Assembly: GCA_021234535.1 (NCBI GenBank)
Contig: CM037830.1
Location: 6,670,170-6,734,169 of the forward strand
DNA from: Stichopus chloronotus
Lineage: Eukaryota > Echinodermata > Holothuroidea > Aspidochirotida > Stichopodidae
Length of the DNA: 64,000 bases
Direction of reading: 5' to 3'
In this document: positions 38,852 to 50,480 of the stretch, piece by piece
Numbering within the stretch: the stretch's first letter is position 1
How the letters are laid out: each line of letters starts with the position of its first letter
Made by a program: the position numbers and the translations under genes
Notes under the pieces: generated by a model
What the model saw: the letters and a program-made list of their open reading frames with translations, nothing else
What the model was told of the DNA's origin: nothing
Databases searched by the model: none

Positions 38852-40303
38852 CTGTAGGGCTGTTGCGACCGACGGAAGGGGGGATTATGTGGGGGTGTCT
38901 CATCCCCCAAAATATGTCAGAGCGACTATAGTCTTATATTTGAAATACCAGTTGGAATTTTTCATATCTAAAACTAGTACATTCCTATGACATAGAAAAA
39001 TTTACTATTGCAGCAGATTTTGTCTAAGGTTAGGCCTACCTGGTAATTGAATTTTTTTTTTAAATCTGATATAATAGTTGTAATTTCTCATATGTAGAAG
39101 TGTAGAAGCAATAGTCGGAAAATCTGAAATACCAGTTGGAGTTTTTCATGCAGTCTAGCTAATTTTATGACATACAAAGATGCCAAGTATTGCACCAGAT
39201 GGTCTTTAAAGTTATCTGGTAATTGAAAAAATTCTCAATAACTCTGAAATGCCAGTTGGAATTTTTACATATTCCAGTCTAGGTGCGACGATGGTCGGAA
39301 AATGTGAAATACCAGTTGAAATTTTTCATATCTCCGTCTAGCAAATTTTATGACTTCAAAAGACGCCAAATATTGCACAAGATTGCATCTAAGGTTACCT
39401 TGCAGGAGGAAAATTTCTCAAAATGGAATCGGGGGACACCTCCTCTCTTAAAACCCCTGTCAGGAAAACCATCACTATCTCATGCTTTTTTCACCTATCA
39501 AAATACTTGATTGCATGCATTTTTTCTCATCAAGCCGGCTATCATTTACAAAGATGTCTGTACAAGAACTAGCTTTATACTTTATTATGCAATTGTCGAC
39601 GGTTGTAAAATAATAAAGAACTAATCGCCATACAGTAAAAATTGTTAGAACATTACAGGGATTATAATTTCTCAGGAAAAAATGATTGCAGTAGATGCAA
39701 AGCTATTGCACCAGATTTTGTCTAAGGTTACCTGGTAGTTGAAAAGTTCTCAGAAAAATCAACTGTTATCGTTAGAAAGTAAAAGCTGTTGCATTAATTT
39801 TCTGGAAATGACAATAGCAATATTCTAGATTAGAAGATCAGTCCAAATTATTACCATTTTTCCATAAAATGTTTTTATCGTTAATTGAGAAATTGAAGAC
39901 ATAATATCCTATTTTAAGACATGCAGCTCATGTACACTCGGGAAGTGCCGTTTCCTATTTGGAGGTTTTGAAAAGCCAAAATTTTCTTCCGGGCCAACCA
40001 ATGGTGGCGCTCCGTTTAGATTGTAATCTAGCTACTACGTAACAAGTATAATTCAGACAATCTCTGACGGCTTAATGGTGATAGCTTAGATAGTCCTTCT
40101 GTTACTCATCCTGCACTCCCCCCAAGCTTTTTCTTTTCTTTGTTTCGCCGAACCTGATAATGTCATTTTCCAGAAGACTACATCCCTTTAATTCTTTACC
40201 CCTCCTGAAAAAGAAGGTATTCCTAGTGGCCACATAGTTGAAAAGAACACCAGCCAAGTCGGAATTTTTGACCTTCACACCCCCTGAAAATGTGACCCTA
40301 CAG
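38852..40303 (-). mobile_element. Insertion 1 in the Penelope element; copy 2 of the 10151 repeat
   Basis: It interrupts the Penelope RT between its YTNIP block and its QLINF block. Ends are CTGTAGGG and CCCTACAG, an 8-bp inverted repeat. No clear target duplication was found. The element reads on the minus strand relative to the copy at 10151-10905 and is twice as long because of internal tandem units (38905-39775). No convincing protein is encoded. Superfamily not assigned. Confidence 0.65.
38905..39775. repeat. Irregular tandem repeats of about 130-190 bp
   Basis: The block g(a)aataccagttggaatttttcat, then ctag..(a)tttatgacat, then attgcaccagat..tctaaggttacctgg recurs at about 38940, 39125, 39245, 39305 and (3' part only) 39705. 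Unit lengths vary. The 10 kb copy holds a single unit, so the array expanded in this copy. Confidence 0.75.
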
Positions 40304-40602
40304 TCCTGGCGTCCGACATAATTAATGGTTGCTAATGGCATCACTCAAGATACTGAACTTTCACAATTAATCAACTTTATTCTTGAGCAAAACAATTTCA
40401 CCGTCACTGATCGCCATTACGTCCAAATCAAAGGCACCGCAATGGGGACCAGAAACGACTCCTTCTTATGGTAACATTTTATGCACTATACGTGGAACAG
40501 GACATCCTTACGATGTTGTATTACACACCCATCATTCTATGTACGTTATATTGGCCTCGATGACATTTTCATGCTATGGAATAAGAATGAAAGAGAACTT
40601 AA

Positions 40603-40948
40603 AGGGAAATAGGGCGTTTAGAATACACCAACATGACATACAAAAGAAGTAGCTTTAGTCATTGTTAAACCATCCAATCCCATCAATAAACACCTGCAAA
40701 AGCTTCATCTCCTCAAAACATTATGCATGTGATGAGTAATGGAAGATGCATCATTTGAATTTTGAAAAGTTTGGGTGAACAAATTAGTGTTGAGTAAGAA
40801 ATAACTGAACTTCTATTTGTGAAAAGCTTATTTCTTGAAAAGAAGGCTGCTGCCCTTCCTTATTTTGAATAATCTATCATTGTACGTCCACAAACATTGG
40901 TTTAAAAAAATATGGATGTTTTCTCTAAAACAAACGCCCTATTTCCCT
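40603..40948. mobile_element. MITE family B, best-preserved copy, nested in Penelope
   Basis: 346 bp with TTAA at 40599-40602 and 40949-40952. Perfect inverted ends: AGGGAAATAGGGCGTTT and AAACGCCCTATTTCCCT. Removing it with one TTAA joins NKNEREL to NNFFQ of the Penelope RT in frame. No coding capacity. Confidence 0.92.
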
Positions 40949-41110
40949 TTAACAACTTCTTCCAATGAATTTTATGATTCTACTGTTCATCACTGAGAAT
41001 TCCTCGGATCAAATTTCCTTTCTCGACACTGTTGTTATGAGTAAAGGTGATAAAATAGAGACCTATGGGTATACTAACCCTTTGGATATAGTCACTCGTC
41101 TCCACTTTTA

Positions 41111-42190
41111 AGTTACAATACCATGTACTTACTGTACCTGAACGACATGTACCGGTAATAAAAACAGAAAGCAGAACTGGAAGTATAGGGTGACTGGGAA
41201 ACTGATTGTAAGTAAAAAAGGGTAAAAAGCTTACCCTCGATTGTGATTAGCTAACCTTACAATTATTTGTATTTAAACCGTAATTTAAACCCTTTCTACC
41301 TTGTAAGACATGATATATCCTAGTGTATGTGAATCTTTATTAGCTTATATTTGAGTGACTTATGCATAAGCCGATAGTAAAGGTCAGAAAATATAAAGAA
41401 ACCAACAAGAAGATAGCACAGCCAAAATAAGTGTCAGGTGGTCTATAGCTACCACTGATAGCTAATGAATGGCACCTGAAAGAAGTTTTCCAAAAAGTTG
41501 TACTGTAGTTAGGCTCACTATGCAGCCACCACACTTTACGCTCACACACACAAACACGAGCACGCGAGTTTCCATTCAAGTTTGGCTTCCTTTCCAAATT
41601 TAAAATTTAATCTCATTACAGGTTGCTCATCTCGATTCATGGTCTAAAGTTATATTTCCTTCAAGTTCACAGATATTTTAGGATCTACCGTTTGGGTTAC
41701 TGACAGCACAACCGCCAATTTCTGCAGAGGAAGCACCTAACCGGTACATAACCATATACCTGTCGAAAACAGTTACACGAGAAAGCTTCCAGTAACGTGA
41801 TACCTACATTAATGTGAATAGAAAAGTCACATTGTTTGGGGGGGGGGGGGGTGAAAATTGTGTTAAGCCCACGGAATTGGATATAGCGGAAAAAGCCGAC
41901 TTCAGTGGTGTGTTCCGTGCAGTATGTTTTATCAGGTAAAAATATTGAAAAATATGAAAGTGCGTTCAGTTGCATGAACAACAAAAAGTGGGCTTGATAT
42001 CATACAATCTAGGTCTCTCAGTGTTCGATTAAGCTTTGAAATTAAATATAAATTGCTGCGTAATTCGTTTCTACCATGAAATGCCAAATTGACACATTGT
42101 GACTATACCGTCTGCTTGTTACAGTTTTTGTAATTGATTTTAATACACGCAATATTCAAACCCTCGGCCTCTTTTCATATCGACAGCGAA
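41111..42190. other. No gene seen; 5' region of the Ig gene
   Basis: No exon or promoter element recognised. A G14 tract is at 41838-41851. Confidence 0.35.
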
Positions 42191-42341
42191 ATGAAATGTC
42201 TGGCTTGGGGATATACATTGGTCGTGCCTCTACTTCAATCATTTCTATTATTTCTCTTTATGTTGATATTCTATATTCGTGTCATGAATGCTGCAGCTCT
42301 AAGTATATTTTTATTCATAAGAAGGCTAAAGACACATATTG
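42191..42341 (+). CDS. Candidate first coding exon of the Ig gene (signal sequence)
   Basis: The ATG at 42191 starts MKCLAWGYTLVVPLLQSFLL, a very hydrophobic N-terminus running on through FLFMLIFY. A donor (ATTG|gtatga) after 42341 leaves phase 1, matching the Ig exon at 44125. The hydrophobic stretch is long for a cleavable signal and may act as a signal anchor. Support is phase and hydrophobicity only; the true start may lie elsewhere. Confidence 0.35.
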
Positions 42342-44124
42342 GTATGAACAACAGTGAATCGATTATTCTTCTTGGCGTTTTTCATTTGATATCTTTTGTT
42401 TACCGGACATTTGTCAATCAAAATAAATCATGCTTTAGTCAATAGACTTAAAGGCAATGTAATTGGCCTCTTTTGTTTTTATTGAATCATGGCGCTATTA
42501 TACTATGTGATTTACCTGATAAGTCAGACCACTATTTCTTAAACGGAATTGCAAATGTTTCATAGTGATGAATATGCTGTCTACACTTCTAACGAAATGG
42601 CCCAAATGGTGTGTGGAAAATGGACAAAAGGTCTTTCCGGTTTACTTGTCAGAACTTGCGCTGCAAGGAAAAAAAGGACAATGAAGATATTACCCATAAA
42701 GGTTTCCCATTGTGTTCAGTCTTACGAAAAGACTGATGGGGGTCCACAAACAAACAAAAGCGAAGTACCATACAAATGGGTGGGTCGATGAGCCAGCTGA
42801 CCTGGGGTCTTCGTAAGATGTACGTTGGCATCATGGGAAATATCCTGATTTATGTTCTTTTGACCAGTCCTGCCCTGTTTCATATAGTTCTCTGGTCATA
42901 CTGTTGCAAACTGTTGCAACAACCTATGATTAAGAATTCCCTATCTTTCTAGGCTACAGGACATCTATCTCCTGCAGCTGGCTATAGTCTTAGCTGTGGT
43001 TTCCTTTCCTTAGTGCTTTTAGTTTCCTTTAAATCATAATGTTTACGATTATATTTACGCTCCGCTACTAACATGGAATAAAAGTAATGTTGACGACAAG
43101 TGGTTGAAGCACCTCACAACTTCTTTAAACGGTACTGACAGTAACAGTGTACCATAGACTAAGTACGGCTGGTTCAAGAGAACATGTCAACGCTTATCAG
43201 ATCTCCACATTAACAAAGTAGCCATGCGTCATTTTTAAACTCTCATCCACAATTACATCAATGTTGAAACAGTTCCTTTCTCACTTTCTCTCTCCCTCTT
43301 AAAATCGATCGGGAACAACAACATCAACAGTTTGTTGGCAAACAAAATGGTATGGAAGGAGGGAAGGGGAAATGGAAAGTGTATGAAATCTGAAAAAAGG
43401 AAAGATTTACAATGTATCTACTCTTGAAAGAAGGAAAGATTATATAGCTTATTGCCGGTAACCGTGAATATAAAACAGAGATTTTTTTAAGCGAGCGTAT
43501 ACCTGCTCTTCGAGTGTGAAGTAACAGGCAACGACATAATTGGCTGATATATGTAATACAAAGGTTAAACTGAGCTCATGGACTGCGCTTCCCGAAGGGG
43601 GGGGGGGGGGAGGCTGGAACAGACACTGTTTTTTTGACAAATTGTAACTTTTGTTTCTATCTTTTTAACTTCCGAAGTTATGGCTCGTAGCATGATCATC
43701 GACGATAGATCCATCTTACAGTTTTCTTTTATATACATTCAAATTTCTCACAGAATTTTTAATATGCTAATTAAAAACATTAATAAGACTTTATCTTGGA
43801 CGACATCAAGAATTCCTGCCAGTGCCATGTCAGTAACAGTTAGTAATTATTACTTTCTTATTAATTTGTAATTAATCATGACTTTCCTGTCAAAAATTCT
43901 TAATTTGTAACAAATGCCTTAATCTTAATTATGTGATAACAAATTGATAATTTTTATTGACTCGGCACTGAGTGGGCTTTCGTCGACACAAATATGAACT
44001 TGAAAATACGAGGGTTAGGGTGTACCATCTCCAGAAGGCATAAACTGATGAACGTGAGTATGATTTCATGTACGGTTAGGCTAGACGATAGATTCCGTTT
44101 CATGTTTAGCAACTTCCTTCGTAG

Positions 44125-44419
44125 ATTTATTCATCAGCACTCGAAAACCAGTGACAGCTTTCATCGGAGAGACAGTGACGTTGGCATGTGTTGCAAGCTT
44201 TGAATGGGAGTCGGTAGAAGTCTATTGGTTGTTTAATGGATTTCCCGTTCATGACGTCAGGCCGGACTATGAGGTCACCGAAACGGTCAACGTGGCGGAC
44301 ACGGTGACGACCGAACGAACTGATAATTCACAACGCAGGAGAAATGGACGCCGGCCTCTTCACATGTGCCTCGCAAGATATGCCGAACGAAGACTCTGTC
44401 AACGTCTTTATACAGATTG
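44125..44419 (+). pseudogene. Immunoglobulin domain exon 1, broken by a 4-bp duplication
   Basis: Acceptor ccttccttcgtag ends at 44124 and donor ATTG|gtacgt follows 44419. The first frame reads FISTRKPVTAFIGETVTLAC...VYWLFNGFPV, the Ig B-strand Cys and C-strand Trp. The second half, MDAGLFTCASQ, with the D-x-G-x-x-x-C signature, is in another frame. The switch is at a tandem CGAA duplication near 44308-44315. The exon is 295 bp; without the extra 4 bp it is 291 (97 codons), keeping phase 1-1 like the other Ig exons. As given, the reading frame is destroyed. An in-frame alternative acceptor lies at 44151. It is either a real null allele/pseudogene or an assembly error. Confidence 0.75.
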
Positions 44420-45520
44420 GTACGTTCATCTCCATAGTGATTTTAAGTCGAATAAAACAATGTTGTAATTAATGGACAAAGTATTAACCAATGCAACATA
44501 AAAATACTGACAGTATGATGAAATTCCTGTCTGTGAGTTTGCATTTCATGACCGTACTGCAACCATTCCTTAAATAAGGAAAGAATAAAAATCAAATCTC
44601 ACCCATGAAAGTAGACACACACATACTCAAATTTTTGTTAATTGTGTCATTGGGGGAGACCCTGTATTTACATATACGCATATGTTATTCGCGTTCAACA
44701 CATCATAGCAAGAGCGAACAACTAGCTTCATACTACGAAGGTATACGAGCTCTAAAGTTTGGCGACTCAATGTAAAAAAATCCCACGTAGTTCGACAAGT
44801 AATATTCTATATATTCCAAAAATCGTAGGGGTTTCTCCAATAGTTATCTTCTTCAAGATGTTTGACCACCCCCTCTCTCCATAACTTCATCAGTTCTAGT
44901 ATATTGAGGTCTGTTTATATCGACGTTCTCCACCGACATCACTGCAATGTGGGTCTCTCGATTTTTACGACCAGTGTCCTGTTCCACAAAGAGTTAAGAT
45001 CGATCTTAAGTTAGTTTGATTTCTGTAAACCTGCCACATGATAATTTAAATTTAAGATTAAGCGAGCCCAGGGATCTATTGAACAACAAAATACCCCCCT
45101 TGCATTGACGTCACGTACCAACCAACGAGGGTGCCCTCCTTGAGGCAAACAAACGAACTGTACGTAGGGTCCACGCTTAGGCACGTGTAAATTGAATAGC
45201 AGGGACACCACGTGCACGTGTTACACTTAGTACCTCATCCTCAAAGAGAGCGCTTCACTGTATCATTATCCAGATTTGCGGCTCTATAATTGTCTCAATG
45301 AATTTTATTACATCATTGTAACGCCACATGCAGCAAGGGGTGTGTAACTTAAGAGGTGTCATGCTCGCATATCGATACCACACATTGTTGTGCATGTACA
45401 GTGACTGAAAACGAAATGACATCATATGAAGAACCTCTGTGGGTAGGCAACTTATGTTTATAACCTTTTCTTTCTCTTGACCACATCTTTTTTTAAGTGA
45501 ATTATTGATTTCCCTCTCAG
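44420..45520. other. Intron of the Ig gene
   Basis: No further exon recognised between Ig exons 1 and 2. Confidence 0.4.
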
Positions 45521-45824
45521 AGCCAATTCTTCAGCCGCTGCCAGATTTCACTTCTCACAGAGGGTGAGAGGTTCGTGCTGACTTGTCTGGTTGTCCCACC
45601 GATCCACTCCGGCCGGATGTACTGGTACAAGAACGAGAAACTGATCGGAACTACCGGTCAACATGACCTGAACGGTGACAAGATACCTGATGGAGAAATA
45701 CTCAATGATGGATCATTGGTCATATATGACCCAGATAGAACTGACGCAGGGGTGTATACGTGCTTGTTGAGATACGTCGTGAACAGCAAGTCAAAATTTA
45801 TCATGAAAAATATAAATGTTAATG
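45521..45824 (+). CDS. Immunoglobulin domain exon 2 (frame depends on acceptor)
   Basis: It reads ERFVLTCLVV, then GRMYWYKNEKLIG, then GSLVIYDPDRTDAGVYTC, a complete V/I-type Ig core with both Cys and the Trp. Donor AATG|gtacgt follows 45824. From the acceptor at 45520 (tttccctctcag) the phase-1 frame starts well (PILQPLPDFTSHRG) but hits a stop; the core lies one base out, consistent with an extra G in the GGG at 45562-45564 (304 bp minus 1 is 303). From a second good acceptor at 45560 (tttcacttctcacag) the exon is 264 bp and in phase 1 without any error, losing about 13 N-terminal residues. So the exon may be intact through the downstream acceptor. Confidence 0.7.
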
Positions 45825-47327
45825 GTACGTCCCTAAAAAAACTCATTGAGTCTAGAGCATCTATTTTTAAGTTGATTCTACTTTGTAAGAGATATATAGA
45901 GAGAGAGCAAATCTACGTGGCGAACACCACTGACAAAATATTTTCTACTAAAAACTGACCAAAGAGCAATGACAAAGTAGCGCATGGCGTCAAGATGCCT
46001 GCCAAAGATTTGCTAGGCCATAATGGACTTAAAAGAACAGTTTCCTTGAACAGAAATGAATCTCCTGGGGAAATTAGTGACGAATGTTTCTCAAACCTGA
46101 CAGTGTAGGCCATTTACTCCTTGTGCTTACATTCAGTCCAATTCAATCTACATACAGGCACTCCGGGAAGTACACCTGTATACCGACCTCTTGGAAGGAT
46201 GGTTTACTCCCAGTATAAAGATAAAGTGAACCTTTGAGGCATTTTTAGAGTTCGTTGAGAATATAATTACTTCGAATGGTAGTTATTTGACAAGTCTTAT
46301 CTACTTTGTTTGATACATATCACCGTAGTAAACATTGAATGTGTTTTGAGAGTTGTACTAGCACTAACTAAAGTTTATCATATAACCGACACAAATCATT
46401 TAAAGGTGTACTTTAGAGCCCTTTATACACATACGGCTGTGGGTATGCCTAGTTACCTACCCAATAGTGGTTTGCTCTCACCCGTCGTACTGTAAATTAG
46501 GTCCGCACCACCATCACACCTCGAGAAGCAATATCTCTCTCTTCGATCATATTACTGATTTTATGTGTACTCGTCGTACTGTAAATTATCGTTGGTTTAA
46601 ATGTTTGCATAATGTAACCGTTGTAGTGAATTCGCAGATGTGACCATGGACAAAATCCATCGTATGATATCATGCATTTTGGCAAGTCTCAAGATTTGTA
46701 TCCCATAACCTTCCCAATGTCTCTGACCATAACCATACCTTGTCAGGAATATCAGATATGATACACATGTATTGAGACTTAAATGTGAAATCAAGAGAAA
46801 CCAAAACTATTGATTTAGTATGTGGTGCCAGTTGGACAGTTGGTGCCATTTGGTACCAGTTGGACGTAAATGAATATGTATTAGAGATAATATCACACAG
46901 AGCTAGGAACGGTTTCATCAAATTTAATACAAATCCACAAAGAAAGAAAGAACGCTTCCACTTTTGAATTGGTTATAAGTGCACCAGAGCCTTGTATATA
47001 TTGTGTGATGATGGCCACAATTGAGTCTCGCCCTTGTGAAAGCAATCGAGTTTCAGGAGGTAATCAGATAAATTTAAGGCAAGCAGTCGCCCCCTTGACG
47101 ATGACTTACCTGCGATACCGTGTTCTATAACATATGTATAATAATTGTAGACGATTGCATGGATAGATAGGACTCTGTTTCTTGTTAGACCCCTAAGTAA
47201 ACACTCCCTCACTAATGGGTCTATTTTACCTCTAAGTTGTGAAATTTAGAAAAGATCAAAGAATAATATTTCAAACCGTGATTTCTTGTCAAGGGTGCAC
47301 CTGAAGTCTATTTTATTTCCATTTCAG
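45825..47327. other. Intron of the Ig gene
   Basis: No accepted exon. A short stretch near 46795-46850 (IDLVCGAS..IWYQLD) looks Ig-like but lacks splice sites and the second Cys. Confidence 0.35.
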
Positions 47328-47639
47328 TCGCCGTATGGGTAACTGTCGAGGAGTATATTAAATTAGGAACAAATTTATTTGAACCAATCAAAATATCATG
47401 TACCGCATACGGTTATCCAGTTCCCGACGTCACGTGGCTATCCAAGAATTTCACTCTCGGAGGGGACGGACATTGGGGGAGAGACATTTCCGTCACTACC
47501 AGGAAACATTCTCCTATCTCCGTGGTCTCTACTATCACCATCGAAGACCTACCTGGAGCGTTTGCGATGGCGTCGGTCAGGTGTGATGCCAGGAATTTCT
47601 TCAGTAACCATTCGCAATTATCGATAATTATAAAATTCG
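47328..47639 (+). CDS. Immunoglobulin domain exon 3 (intact)
   Basis: Acceptor tttccatttcag ends at 47327 and a consensus donor gtaagt begins at 47640. The exon is 312 bp, phase 1-1, and fully open, about 104 residues. The core is ISCTAYGYPVPDVTWLSKN (Cys and Trp, with the G-Y-P-x-P motif of I-set domains), then STITIEDLPGAFAMASVRCDA with the second Cys. The D-x-G-x-Y-x-C signature is relaxed to F-A-M-A-S-V-R-C. Clearly an Ig-superfamily extracellular domain. Confidence 0.75.
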
Positions 47640-48089
47640 GTAAGTTATTCATTTCAACCTAAAATATTTGCAGTTTAATAACATATCAATGTCATGGAGA
47701 TTCATGGGTAGGTGAAAAGGATGATTCTTATGAGTGTCAAGAAAGGTGCAATAGCATCCCAAAAGAACCGAAGAATTGTCGGAATATGTCTTGCTGTTAA
47801 AGAAATGAGAAAACTCTTAAGGTTTTAACACAAAACATATCTTCAGAGATGAAAATCTATGAAATGACACGACGAATATGGTAAAACAAATATTAAAATT
47901 TACGAATATGCATATTCTGCATATTGGAATCGAAATATTTAATATATCTTCGCTTTGTGACTCATCTATTGCTCTTTATCTATTTGTGTCAATTTGTTTC
48001 TGAGAACTAAGAATATAATAATAATAACAATATAGACCTACCTGTAAGTAATTCTTTGAACGGTATTATCTTGACTCATTATTTTTAAG

Positions 48090-48244
48090 GTAACGGAACA
48101 GTGGCCCTCTTAGATGGTACACAATTAGACGACGCCAACGCCCTGAAGTTGGGGTCATCGACAAACGCAGGAGTGAAAACGTTTCATTTGTGGAGAAGTA
48201 ACATCGTCGTTGTAATTGTAGCCGTTTTTAAAATAGTTTATTGA
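48090..48244 (+). CDS. Terminal exon of the Ig gene, GPI-type tail
   Basis: Acceptor tatttttaag ends at 48089. Phase 1 continues from Ig exon 3 to TGA at 48242-48244, about 51 residues. A Ser/Asn/Gly-rich stretch (KLGSSTNAG) precedes a C-terminal hydrophobic run (NIVVVIVAVFKIVY) with nothing after it, as in GPI-anchor signals. The product would be a surface-anchored protein with three Ig domains and no cytoplasmic tail. Confidence 0.65.
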
Positions 48245-48331
48245 AACAAAGTAGAAAATTTAAATAACAATACCACTGGTTGAAACATGTTGCTGGCCCA
48301 TGAGTTGACCCATGTTCTTTCCTTTTTTTAA

Positions 48332-48337
48332 AATAAA
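48332..48337 (+). terminator. Polyadenylation signal of the Ig gene
   Basis: AATAAA lies 88 bp after the stop codon of the terminal exon, in a good position. Confidence 0.5.
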
Positions 48338-48401
48338 TGCAAACAAGCTAAATCTCACTCAGGTATTTCTCCCTTCAATGATTCTTCATGGCAGTCGGTG
48401 A

Positions 48402-48606
48402 AAAAAAAAATCGGGGAGCAGAAGTATTTATAGAAATAGAGGATTTGTCTTCTGGGTTTTACTTTTCTTGATCTCAATGGCAGCCACGACTTCAATCTCG
48501 GAGCAGATCGATAACCAAACATGTCTTTCCGAGGAGAAGATCATATACTGTCATATCCCATTATTCGATAAGGAAAGTACGAGGATAAGTACGTGGGTGG
48601 GGCTGG
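48402..48606 (+). pseudogene. Orphan signal-peptide exon without a start codon
   Basis: Open frame from an A10 run to a strong phase-1 donor (CTGG|gtgagt). It encodes a signal-like segment (GFVFWVLLFLISMAATTSIS) then DNQTCLSEEKIIYCHIPLFD. No ATG precedes the hydrophobic core in this frame, but an ATG at 48388 is in frame if the A-run changes length. It looks like the first exon of a second Ig-type gene next to the first. No following Ig exon was found, so it may be a relic. Confidence 0.3.
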
Positions 48607-49919
48607 GTGAGTTGATGGTTTGGGTATTCTGTGTTCTGGCTTTGTTGTATCTGGCCTTTTTTTAAGTTTTCCTTCACTTGTCTCAATCGACGTCTGGGGT
48701 TCTACTTCCTCACAAGCTTTTAATACCTGCCTAGTAGAATTCCTGACCTATATCTTTTCACTTCATTATTACGTTACCTTCTCATTTAATTGTATATTTT
48801 ACGCCTTGATATCATTCTAATAAATTTTTCTGAAGTGAAGATTACATGAAAACTCGAAGTCTAACCTAACTATTATCATTGAACTGTGACCTTTCTGAGA
48901 CATTGGATCATCATGAGAAAATAATGTCTCACGTTTCCGTGATACTAGGGAAATAAAAAAAAACTTATGCCAAAGTTAAACAAGAACAGGAACTTGCATT
49001 ATGTTAAATGTGAAAAGTTTCGATGCACCAATGCAATTCTGTTATTTTTATTCCTTAATAGATTCTTTACTGGTCAGATATAAATGAAGTAATTCAAAAA
49101 ACCTAATTGAACACTGTTATATATCATACTTCTTGGATCATGCATTGCCTACTCATGTCGTTTATTTCACCTTTTTGCTTTGCTTAAATAAGTCATTGTG
49201 GGACGATAGAATCCTCCAGATCTCCATCATACCGGATCCATAGTTTTTTGTAATTGTAAATGTGTTTGCAACAGTCTTGATTTTATAAACCACACCACCT
49301 TGGCAACACCATTACCGTATCCAATTCAATGAGGTTGCATAATCCCCCCATCAACTCGTTGGAAAAGCTGCTACCCCTTCCCCTACCGACCTTGCTGTTG
49401 TGTAACTGATCATCGTTTCTAGTTTGAACGGCATCCTGTTAGAACAGTACCATAACGACTGCATAAAAGTTCATCTGTAGGAAAGGAATGTAAATAAATT
49501 TGGCAGACCTGTAACGCCAGAAACTGGATTCGAGCTTGGCGAGGAGTCGGAATTGGCTTGTACCTGAGGCCACTGGATTCGGAATTGGCTAGGCTTAGGA
49601 TTAGGTGGACTCGGTTACAGCATTGAAAATGAATAGTAGAAATTCGAGTTCCTTTGAATTTCGAAAAGCCCAATAAAATGTTGCAGACAAGATAATGACA
49701 GATGGTTAAGCACTAGTTGATTCACCTACAGCTTTTCCGAATAACAGCGGCCTCGTTAGGGGACAGGGAGAAAACCTTTTCCCCGTGTGCCCCCCCCCCC
49801 TCTGAGATTTTCAATGTAATAAACGTCTCCAGCTGTAGTAAAAAAAAAAAATCAGAAGTTTATCGACCTACACTTTAATTGTAGATCTGTGTTAGATCAA
49901 AAGAAGTACGGTCTACCCT
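48607..49919. other. No gene seen
   Basis: Nothing coding is recognised. A GAGTC/TCGG-rich stretch at about 49520-49625 resembles hAT ends but no target duplication was found. A C11 tract is at 49790. Confidence 0.35.
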
Positions 49920-50480
49920 TTAAATGATGACTTTAATACACCCCAATGACTTTTCACCCAGGAGCTTATGGGGGCTTCGGCCGTGGACTGACACAAGGAC
50001 TTTACCCCTGGACTTGAAGCTATGCAACCGTTTGGTTTTATACTTGTGGCTCTAAGTAAACTATTAAGCTTTCACGTCTAACAATATTTTAAACCTTTGG
50101 TCTCAACGTGACCTTAGCCCTTAGGGCAGAATCACTCTTGTTGAGTCCTTTGGAATTTCTGCCAAAACCTTCTAATAGTTTCATGAAAAAACTGGAAAGG
50201 TGCATTTTAAACTTCATTTGGTTAAGTAAAACTGAAAAAAAAAAAAAAAAAAACCTAATACCATTATTTCGTCTACTTCAGACTGAGGTGAACTTAATGC
50301 AATTCATATTCATACATTCATTAATGACTTGAAGTGCTCGTGGATAAAAAGATACAAACATGGAAACACAGCATCTTCGATTTCTTTTGTTTTTACTTTC
50401 ATCTTAAGCAATGTTGGAAATCATTTTTATTTCAGTGTAATCTTTAAGGAATCAAATGTAATGTTAACCATAAACTTGAC
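49920..50480 (+). mobile_element. L1/Tx1-like LINE fragment (RT thumb region)
   Basis: The frame LLLSPLEFLPKPSNSF..KLERCILNFIW (50130-50225) matches the L1-clade RT end, where a P-x-P loop is followed by a K-L-x(4)-F-I-W motif. The following text (EVNLMQFIFIHSLM) matches the G-G-L-N-L-P region. A diverged copy of 50270-50440 lies at 62805-63000. Stops and an A19 run show decay. Confidence 0.6.

Larger units (their letters stand above)
38590..41110 (+). mobile_element. Degenerate Penelope-like reverse transcriptase with two nested insertions
   Basis: Penelope RT landmarks read in order across two insertions: VPGRPIVSGTGTLTEYISS and DQFLQPLL (38618-38710), then YTNIPNHDEG (38818-38848), insertion 1 (38852-40303), then QLINFILEQNNFTV and HYVQIKGTAMGTR (about 40350-40460), FYVRYIGLDDIFMLW (40536-40580; the core is RY-x-DDIF in intact elements), insertion 2 (40603-40948), then ENSSDQ.SFLDTVVMSKGDK (about 40990-41055). 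Frameshifts and stops make it a pseudogene. No GIY-YIG endonuclease motif was found downstream. Confidence 0.85.

Noticed and set aside
46785..46860. Ig-like stretch (IDLVCGAS..IWYQLD)
   Set aside because: Cys-Trp spacing is short, there is no second Cys, no splice sites, and the DNA there is a local repeat of ggtgccagttgg.
49504..49625. Possible small hAT element (ends ctgtaac...gttacag)
   Set aside because: Ends pair over only a few bases and no 8-bp target duplication was found.
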